Positions 55,590-64,000 of a DNA stretch of 64,000 nt are shown here, piece by piece. The notes below the pieces were generated by a model that had not been told where the DNA came from, did not search any database, and saw only the letters and a list, made by a program, of their open reading frames with translations. The stretch's first letter is position 1, and each line of letters begins with the position of its first letter. The stretch lies in contig NC_062252.1 in NCBI RefSeq assembly GCF_905475465.1, positions 9,920,001-9,984,000 of the forward strand, read 5' to 3'. The DNA is from Pieris napi. Its lineage: Eukaryota > Arthropoda > Insecta > Lepidoptera > Pieridae. The translations under genes and the position numbers were made by a program.

Positions 55590-56279
55590 TATTTTTTTTA
55601 CTCCAACTGAATTTGGATAAACTAAACTTACATATGTTTACCTAATTTATTTTTTTATCATTTACTAATTAGATAATCCAAAAGCAAAGTCCAAAGCACA
55701 CCGTAGCACGTGAATTCCGTATTTGGTCTTATTCATAATATTTAAACTTGTGTGACACCAAATCCGTGTCCTTCCTAGAATCGTATAGTTAACCTTCAAT
55801 TAGATAGTGTATGTTGAGAGTGATAAGGGCAAAATATTCAATATGTAAATGAGGCTTATAGTACCTTTATGAATTAGTGTAGAGTAATTATTACAATATA
55901 AAAGAGTCCATATGGTCTTTAGAGTATTAAAATATTAATACTAAGTGTCACTCAGCAAACGATTACCATATAAATTAATTCTAGTGATGGATAGTTATCG
56001 ACAATCGATTTGTAATACAGTATTAATATCGCTATTAAAAATGGGAGTGAAATTTTTAATGACAAATAAAAAAAAACAACTTTGGGGAGGGATTATCAGT
56101 AGAGATATAAAAAATAGTTATATATTCTCATTCATAAAATACAGTTTAGGTGTTTGGTGTCAAAGTTGAGACTCAAGCCTTTGGCTAGGCATACGTGAAA
56201 CCAGTAAAACCAGAAATATTTCATCTGAATGTATTGGTTACTGTAGGTTCTGAATAACCACTCAACGTGTTTATTCAGA
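55590..56279. other. 3' flank of the Jheh-like gene, no gene seen
   Basis: AT-rich sequence without recognised elements. Confidence 0.4.
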
Positions 56280-56490
56280 ACTTGGTTTCGATCCCCGGTT
56301 GAGACGAACATCGATGTGATGAGCATTTGGTGTTGTGCTTAGGTCTTGAGTGTTTAAATATGTATTTATATGTCTATCTATCTATAATATGTATGTATAT
56401 CCGTTGCCTAGTACCCATAACACAAGCTTCACCAGCTTAGCATAGGACTAGGTCAATTGGTGTGAATTGTCTTTAAAAAAAAAAGAAAAA
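56280..56490 (+). mobile_element. SINE family D, 5' truncated
   Basis: Starts in box B (TGGTTTCGATCCCCGGTTGA) and runs to TTGTCTTTAAAAAAAAAAG. Unlike the intronic copies it lacks the CCAGACCATGAAGG flank. Confidence 0.85.
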
Positions 56491-57349
56491 AAATGTAGTC
56501 GTTAATAAATAACAAGCCGAAACTCGATAAGACGAGGCGCATTCGAAATCCATTTAAAAACCTTAAACAGGGAGCAAACTCAATGATTGATAGGGTTGCC
56601 ATTTTATTCTACTTTTGTGTTTTTGTTGTGTTAATTAATAAAATAATTGTGTCAGTTTATCTAGTCTTTCAAGGGAAAGTTGACCGCAATTCGAACTCGT
56701 TCACAATTCGTTATAATTGAATTAACACCACGTACAATGAATGAATGATACCTCAAATGTAAACGAGCAAAAGAATAAGTAATAAAGCAATTTTAAACGC
56801 TGTGATGTTTTTAACATTATCTGTTATAATTTTAGTAATAAAAGTGGCGCTTTTGTAGTTGTACTCTTGGTTTTAGCATAACTATACCTGCGTTGTAATT
56901 TTTTTCTAGTAGTGTGAAGTCACAAGGTGAACATCTTCTGTACCAGATACATGTCGTCGATGTTTGGGTATTATGTCAGTTTCCTCACAAAGCTTTCTTT
57001 CACCACACAAGTAAGTATAGTAGTAGTAGTGTGGATTCAATTTCCGCACTTATACGCTCATTTGTTCCGTTGTGAGTAAATTTCTGGGTAATTAAGCCAG
57101 CCTTGCTTACTGAAGCTCAGAAGTTTCCTGGGGGCTTAGTCATGATGCCTTAATAGTAGTGTATGTAGAAAGACGAAAACGAAATTTGTATGGAAATGAC
57201 GAGTTCGTGTCGACAAATTTTGCGGGCAGGAGGCTTCACGGAGCGACCTTACTGCTCCGAGGATTTCTGTTCATTGCCACAGCTACGCATTCTAGGACGT
57301 TGGATGACTGATTCCTCTGCGCTGAAGTAGTCTCTACACAAGGGACTTC
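56491..57349. other. Intergenic, no gene seen
   Basis: Unassigned. GGATGACTGATTCCTCTGCG at 57301-57320 resembles 36155-36175. Confidence 0.35.
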
Positions 57350-57615
57350 TTTTTTATGTTATAGGAGGCAAACGGGCAGGAGGTTCACCTGATGTTAAGT
57401 GATACCGCCGCTCAAGGACACTCACACTGCCAGAAGGCTCGCAAGTGTGTGGCCGGCCTTTCAAGAATTGGTACGCTCTTTTCTTGAAGGACCCTAAGTC
57501 GAATTGGTTCGGAAATACAGTTCAGTGGGCAGATGGTTCCACATAGTGGTGGTGCGCGGCAAAAACTTCCTTAGAAAACGCTCAGTTGTACGATGGACGT
57601 CGAGGTGACTGTCTA
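57350..57615 (-). mobile_element. LINE-J 3'-end fragment
   Basis: ATAGGAGGCAAACGGGCAGG to GCTCAGTTGTACGATGGACG on the minus strand. Confidence 0.9.
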
Positions 57616-58063
57616 TCACGCCTAAATATGTTTATTAAATTAATTTTTTTTTAGGACAAAAGATGTTTATTATGGAGACAGTGGCCCGTAATGTACAAGC
57701 GAGTGTTAAATGCACACATAAAAGTCTAATGTTTTATAAAATAATAGTTTAAATCTGTGACAGCCCTATTATAGTAATCTCTCTGAATCGAATCAGCGCC
57801 GTTAAATCGAGTTATATCTGTGGACCGGTGGAGTTTTGTTTTTTTCAATAAACGCCTCGTTTTTCACTACTAAAGTATTTAAAAGACCATTATCGGTGGA
57901 TTTTTATTATGTATGTCGTTTTTAAAAAGCGTGTTTAATCTCACAGATCTGTATTTTAAAATATGTAATTTGTGAAGATAGCATGCAGCTATTAAATAAT
58001 CATACAATCCTTAGAATAGTGGTTTAGGTATTGGGTTAAAGCGTATTCGTTACGCTAAGTCTG

Positions 58064-58089
58064 CTTAGATAGATAGATAGATAGATAGT
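58064..58089. repeat. (GATA)n microsatellite
   Basis: TAGATAGATAGATAGATAG. Confidence 0.95.
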
Positions 58090-58309
58090 CATTAAAGAAA
58101 AATAAACAAGAAAATGCCTTTTGGCCGTGAAATGAACTTAACATAAACGTATTAAATATACACATATAATAAATGCCATTTATTTTTTTACTTTTTTAAC
58201 TTTATAAAACGGATAAAAAAGCGAAAGAATTACATAAATCTTCGTTCTGAGTGGTTTACAGCAATCGTAGTCAGAGAAAGAGTAGAAAGATTTATTTAAA
58301 TAGATAGAA

Positions 58310-59075
58310 TAGGTCAAAGATATGGGACTATATTTTAATGCGAATCTTGGGTTTGCGCAACACGTAGATAAGACATGCAAAAAGGCTTACAGAAACATGG
58401 GGTTCATATTACGAATAGTTTGTGGCTTCACGACTATCAGTGCAATTAACATTTCGTACAATGTCTTAGTTAGAAGTCACTTGGAGTGCAACGTAATGGT
58501 GTGGGCGCCATATGAGGCTAAATACAGTCTCATGTTGGAGCGAGTACAAAATAAATTCACCCGTTACCTCTTCAAGAGACTGTATGGAGTATATCCCTTG
58601 TATCCACTTATGTACCCGACCCTGTTTGTTCTGGTATGGTGGGCTAGGACCAGCTACGCCTAGAAGAGAGCTAGCTACGTCAGTGTATTTATTTAAGATA
58701 CTTACGGGTCGGGTTCATAATCTGGATATAATGGAGAGACTCACTACGGGTACCAAGTAAAAACCTGAGGCGGAAGTCTCAACTTTCGGATGTACCGCGC
58801 GCACATTCCAACTTGGTTAGCGAAGCACCACTCACGCGAGCAATGCATATCATAAATAGAATTTCTGATGAGGTAGACCTATTTGTTTGTACACTGGCTG
58901 AGTTCACAAGAGTTGCCTTCGATATTATTAGTTATAAGATTTAGGTATATAAATATATCTTTTTAATGTTTTTTTAACAAGGTTAATCGGTGTGGGTATA
59001 AATATTGTGTCGTTCTATCGAATTAGTAATAACTGTAAAGATAAAATAATGATATGGAATAAAATAAATAAAAAT
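58310..59075 (+). mobile_element. LINE-M reverse-transcriptase C-terminal relic
   Basis: From about 58322: GLYFNANLGFAQHVDKTCKK, GFILRIVCGFTTIS, LVRSHLECNVMVWAPYEAKY and LERVQNKFTRYLFKRLYGVY. After a frameshift near 58650, RRELATSVYLFKILTGRVHN follows, a further shift near 58760, then VDLFVCTLAEFTRVAFDI to a stop near 58945. This is the region behind the polymerase core of a CR1/Jockey-like LINE. 5' truncated, dead. The 3' end is A-rich at 59060-59080. Confidence 0.85.
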
Positions 59076-59274
59076 AAAAAGTCCAATTAAGTAACTGACG
59101 TAGGTAGAAGTATCTTCTACGACAGACGTATACTACGCCGTAGCTGTATCTACAGCATAGTAGACTGCATCATTAGGTCGTGAAAATGTCAGCGATGTGT
59201 GTCAATGATATGGCACAGATCTCACCTTGCGAAGGAAAATGATTACTGCAATAGACGCAGATGTCTAAGAGAGT

Positions 59275-59660
59275 GTTCAAGTATTACGTTACGAATTTGA
59301 GGAGAGGGGGGAGTCTTGCATCGTAATATACGATGCATTACAGGGCCGGGGGATTGATTAACGCGTACCGTAACATTGTTTTATAACCCTTCAGAACGTT
59401 TAGTTTTCTGATTTTAAAAGGCTACTTGATTTTTTTTAAATGGTCACTTGGTAGTCACGTAACGGTTTACTAGGGAGGAGGGGAAGGTACAGAAAAATGT
59501 TACGGCCCGTTACATGGGGGGGAGAGGGATGCTGGAACGCTTAGGCTTAAGACCCATATATGGATGAAGCTAGGATGTATGGATGACGCACAATTACGTA
59601 ATTTATTTCAACTCTAAAAGTACTCCATAGATGGCGCCTTAATAAGGACACAAATCAATA
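59275..59660. mobile_element. MITE-N relative, diverged
   Basis: GTTCAAGTATTACGTTACGA at the left, several GGGGGAG/ACGTAAC patches, and CAATTACGTAATTTATTTCA at 59591-59610. Confidence 0.5.
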
Positions 59661-60059
59661 GATACTTAATATCTGTGATCTAACAGTATTTAGCTGATGA
59701 CAACTGAAAAATCTCCGATATATGATATTTAGAAGTTATATCCACAAATCTTATAAAAAATAAATTAGATGACTCTTATAAGTACTTTACAATTGTACCT
59801 GCTGGAATTGCAAATTCGCTAAGTCGAGTGAATCTTAAAAGAGTTTTTGACATTTGCATATCCTATTTTAAGGAGTTGCCATGACAACCGTTTAATTAAG
59901 CATTTTATTTGTGGGCCACGTAGGAACTTTTTAGTTCCTTATTTAAATTAGTTTTCTTTTTGACCGTCTTTGAAATCTAGTTATTATTCATAGGCGTTCA
60001 CGAACCAGATAAAGCGTATGTGTGTAATACTTATTTATAAATTAAGTAACTATTTTTTG

Positions 60060-60245
60060 AAGTGAAAACTTCTTTAGCGGCGTTGTACACTTTTTTTGAA
60101 TGGGTAAAAAATGTTAAACTCGCGTCAGGACACGTGACCTGATCGAAAATTCGTCAGGCGAATGGAGAGTAGACAGCTGGCGCGGCGATTTAATGTAATA
60201 TAAATTGTAATGTGTGTGTACGATAGCGCAATAAATAAATATTGT
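60060..60245 (+). repeat. Possible retroelement 3' region
   Basis: GAAGTGAAAACTTCTTTAGC through GGACACGTGACCTGATCG to GCGCAATAAATAAATATTGT looks like a transcript end of a dispersed element. No second copy is present here. Confidence 0.3.
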
Positions 60246-62899
60246 ATTCTACCACATAAAGGATAGTACTTTTATACAGCTAATTAAAGCAGTTCGTGCA
60301 AAATTATTCGTTTAATTGTCAGTGTTCTCATCTGTCAAAGTGTGGTGTAGTGTCTATCGATAGTACGTGATCATATTCTTGGATATTTTAAGTTATACGA
60401 GTAAATGCCAAATACTTATAAAAGCCAGTTAGGAAAAGTTATTTATAATATAGAAAGTATAAGTCGCAAAGAAAGTCTGAAAGGATCCTTCATATATAGC
60501 ATTAAACCTTCGGACCTTTTTATCAAAATAACATGCCAATTTTAGAGACTTAGAGATGCTGTAATCATAGTTTATTTCGCCCCCAAGCAGGTTTCTTATT
60601 TAGGCCGAGCATAAAAATAATACTGTACGAAGTGGTCTGCAAGTGTAAATATTTTTTTATTTTATTTATTAAACATAAAATAAAAATATCGTTATGTTTG
60701 TCTATAAGTTTCACATTAAAACTTGTATTTTTTTCGCTTTGTTTGCAGAGCGTTAGCAAGCTTTTGTTACTAAAATAAAAATATTCGCTAGCTATTGTTT
60801 AAACCGCGACGAAAACAAATTAATGTTAAAATAAATAAAACAGTTGTCAGCGAAGGTTTTTAAGGTTTTATGTTAATATAAGTAAATAGTTAAAAAGGCT
60901 TTTATTTTAAAATATGAAAGCTATGTTTATGTGTTTGGATGGGATGGGTATTTACCAGTCTGAGCAGCATAGGATACTCAACCCGATAATCATGCATTCA
61001 AAGTTTAGTCAGGATGACTGCATCAACTCTTGCAAAGTAAAAAATCATGAGAAACCCTATTGATGGTGTATATCACGTATTGACAGGTGATTTTTTACCT
61101 ATTTAAAGTATAAAAAATATAGAATTCTGAGACCAAGAACTGTAATGCTAGTTTTTAAAATTTAATTTTCCTCTTGGGAGTAAAATATAATTTACCTAGT
61201 GCTAATATATAAATACCGTACATTTAGCTAAGAGTAAGGAAGGTAAAAAATGATAACCATCAAGTCCTTAATAATGAATAGAGTTGGACTTGACTAATTA
61301 GTACTGACGAAAAATATCAAAGGAAACCTCATAGAACGTGCTTTCAAGAAGTTTGTCGGAAATTCTGCTAAAACCCTAGTTTTAAGTGGCGCATTCAATA
61401 TGGAAATGGTACGCGTGGCCTGTTTTTAAATAGTTTTATAAAACAACATATAAGTATAGTATTTATACTACGAGGTGAGTGGTCCGTAATTTCTTACTGC
61501 ATCTTTTTTCGGGATAATCAAATAACAAGACAAAGAGCTATGTTGTCGATTATTTCTAAAAATAAAAGATTTTATTAGAACAATCGTACAATCAAACAAA
61601 ACAGTTTTGTTAAAATAACATATATTAATGTGGTTAATAGGCAGTAAAATAGATGGCGCTAGCAACACTAACTTCAGGTGTCACTTTGTCGTTTGACACC
61701 TCGGCGATTCAAAGTAAACTAATGTATGTAAAATGTTAAAGTGAAGAAATCGTTAAGTGTAAATACTTAGAGTACCTATTCTTAGTAATTAGTTGTTTTG
61801 ACTAATCTAGTTTAATTTAGTCTGTATATGTGCCTTGTGGACAGACATTGTTTAGTTACCCTTCCGCCATTTTGTTCTTCCTTTTATAACTATGTAATAA
61901 TGGAATGTTATCTACTAACATATCGCAATTGTTTTTTTAAAGGTACACAACAATTAAAAGTTTAAAGAACTTTGTTTCTCTAATACAAAATTATATTTTT
62001 GTTATCATGACAAACTTAATATTAAAATACGAACGAGATGAACGTCGCCATCAGACAGGCGTCTAAATTTAGTCTACTACATTCTGATGATTTTTTAATG
62101 TCCCAATATCAATATCAATGAATTACCTGTCACGACAGAGACGTTTTCTTTTAGGTACAGTGTAAGTTCTTTATAACGTCATTCGTCATAACGAAAAACT
62201 CTGTGTAAAAACGTGTTAATATGTTTGGATTAACACAAAACCCATTCATTAATTCATCATGAACACGTGTGCCATTATTCTTAGATTACAAAGCCTGTTG
62301 GGCTTTTTGGTCTCAGTTACTAAACGCACCATCGTCACCTATCTCTTTCTCATCACTCCCTTTAACGAAAAAAAAAACGCTCGGTACATTGAATTATAAA
62401 GAGTTTATACTGTATATTATATATTTTATTCAAATATTCTTTAAATAAAATCTAGTTTAAGTTCACAACAAAAATTGCATTGTTAAATTTTCCGAGACCT
62501 ATTTCCCATGTATGCCAGTTTCACTTAGCTACGCCACTTCATGGATCCTTTATGAATATATTATATTAATTCCAGCGTCTAGTCATGATATACCCGAGTA
62601 ATTTGTATACATTAGTGGATTCTCAATACGTACGAGTTATTTGTTAGTATCATATTTTATTATGGATTCAATTCATGTAATTTTAAAAGATAAGTTTATT
62701 AATAATGTTGTCTGGTAAAATAACAAGACAGTTTACATACTCTGTTTTTTATTTATGTTTTGTTTGTTTATGATTATAATAAATGTTTATATGTTTTAAT
62801 TTAAAATGGATATGTCTATCAAATGTAGAATATGTTATTATCATTTATGAAAGAAATAAAAAAAAACATTTATTTGATTGAAGTACACACACATATATA
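60246..62899. other. Intergenic, no gene seen
   Basis: 2.6 kb of AT-rich DNA. Short open frames at 60565-60759 and 61468-61668 (minus) have no motif or splice support. Confidence 0.4.
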
Positions 62900-63140
62900 A
62901 ACAACAACTGAGCGTTCCTTCAGGCACTTTTTGTTGCGCACCACCTATGTGAAACCAGCTGCTAACTGAAGTATTTCCGAACCAATTCGACTTAGGGTCC
63001 TTCAAGAAAAGAGCGTACCTACCATTTATTAAAAGGCCGGCAACGCACTTGCGTGTCTTCTGGCAATGTAAGTGTTCATGGGCGGTATCACTTAACATCA
63101 GGTAAGCCTCCTGCCCGTTTGCCTCCTATTACATAAAAAA
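62900..63140 (+). mobile_element. LINE-J 3'-end fragment
   Basis: CAACAACTGAGCGTTCCTTC to TTTGCCTCCTATTACATAAA with an A tail. Confidence 0.9.
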
Positions 63141-63639
63141 AAACACTTTAATAAATGGGTCCAATTCAGCAACACTGAACACAATTTTTCAGTGGACTCA
63201 AACCATCAATATATACACTGAACAAAACAACAATTTTACCAATTTCAATAAAAAAATAGAATTACTAAAAATATAAATATAACCAATTTACAAACAAACG
63301 AACATGTTGCATTGTCTACTCAACTTTTATCATTATTTTATTATAAAAAAATATAGTGTTTGTATCAAATACAATTGTTTTACCGATAGTGTAATGTAAC
63401 GTAATATTCTATAGTGATTAACATTAATGTGCGCTTTCGAATATGCAAAGTGACTCATAAATGTAAATTACAAGATTTGTCTAATTCGTGTTACAATATT
63501 ATACTATCATCTGTGCAGCTGTCAAACGTCATGTGTCTTAAAAATGTTCGCATCAAGGATTATAGCCACTAGTGACTTCTAAGCCTCAATAGACTTAATC
63601 TCAAAATAATGATAGTGTAATTGTCACCTTAATAAATAA

Positions 63640-63835
63640 AAATTTAATAACGTATGATATGATATGTACGATACAAATAATATAAGAATTGACCAATTCA
63701 TATGACTAATAATGTAAAATGTAAAATTGCTTTAGAGTCAAATTTGCGCGCCATTGTGTGTGGCAGAATATACGAACTTACGTTTGTACCATCTTACACA
63801 TTTTTGTACCATATTCTTGCAATAAATTATTATTA
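63640..63835 (+). repeat. LINE-K 3' untranslated copy
   Basis: Nearly identical to 24680-24875: GATATGATATGTACGATACA, TTTGCGCGCCATTGTGTGTG, CATATTCTTGCAATAAATTA. Confidence 0.85.
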
Positions 63836-63840
63836 AACAT

Positions 63841-64000
63841 CCCTTTGTCCTTTGCGCGACAGACAGTCCCTTGTGTAGAGGTTGTTTCACCTCACAGGAA
63901 ACAGTCACCCACGTAGTCCTGGAATGCGTGGTTGTGGCTTTCCAACGAATAAAAAGCAGCGTGGTCGTTCCGTGAAGCCTGCGAAGTGCCTACGAAGCTA
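63841..64000 (+). mobile_element. R1-type LINE C-terminal zinc-knuckle fragment, runs off the window
   Basis: The frame from 63841 reads PFVLCATDSPLCRGCFTSQE then TVTHVVLECVVVAF to a stop near 63977. The C-x2-C-x8-H-x4-C spacing plus HVVLEC is the Cys-His motif that ends R1/Jockey-type polymerases. Truncated on both sides. Confidence 0.65.

Noticed and set aside
1..64000. CRISPR array or bacterial-type defence system
   Set aside because: No direct-repeat/spacer pattern and the whole window is eukaryotic in style; the only regular array (51663-52262) has no spacers.

Overview
This window looks like moth or butterfly (Lepidoptera) nuclear DNA. It is AT-rich, has short widely spaced exons with GT-AG introns, and is packed with 5'-truncated LINE ends, tRNA-derived SINEs, Helitrons (A|TC...CTAG|T) and MITEs. 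The species cannot be named from the sequence. No tRNA, rRNA, CRISPR array or bacterial-type operon is seen.

Two host genes can be read in full. The first is an intronless secreted serpin on the minus strand (3499-2312), 395 aa, with a predicted Arg-Ile scissile bond. The second is a seven-exon juvenile-hormone (microsomal-type) epoxide hydrolase-like gene on the plus strand (40828-55576). Its 474-aa product keeps HGWP, both lid tyrosines, the acid and the histidine, but the nucleophile position reads Asn in a GGNLG context instead of Asp in GGDWG. A short lysine-rich first exon, joined in phase to the membrane-anchor exon 5.8 kb downstream, is my inference. A cluster of GATA-factor motifs lies just upstream of it.

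One broken host fragment is clear: the C-terminal end of an acid (lipase-3/gastric type) lipase at 17203-17488, frameshifted, placed between a 760-bp foldback element and a perfect 27-bp hairpin. Two further short stretches (35098-35243 and 38888-38945) look like isolated exons but cannot be assigned.

By region: 1-4.4 kb holds the serpin and flanks. 4.4-16.4 kb is intergenic with LINE, SINE, MITE and Helitron fragments. 16.4-17.6 kb holds the foldback element, lipase relic and hairpin. 17.6-35 kb is a transposon graveyard with several nested insertions and a 1.6-kb TIR element carrying an iterated TCTGACGCGCTCGA motif (29058-30660). 35-40.8 kb holds possible orphan exons and more repeats. 40.8-55.6 kb is the epoxide-hydrolase gene, whose introns contain a segmental duplication with dated insertions, a 38-bp tandem array and a LINE reverse-transcriptase fragment. 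55.6-64 kb is again repeats.

The serpin and the epoxide hydrolase have no evident functional link. The most notable observations are the substituted catalytic nucleophile, the exon 4 splice donor lying inside a perfect 23-bp palindrome, the recurrence of perfect short-loop palindromes across the window, the tandem array that repeats a consensus splice-donor word 15 times, and the iterated-motif TIR element.
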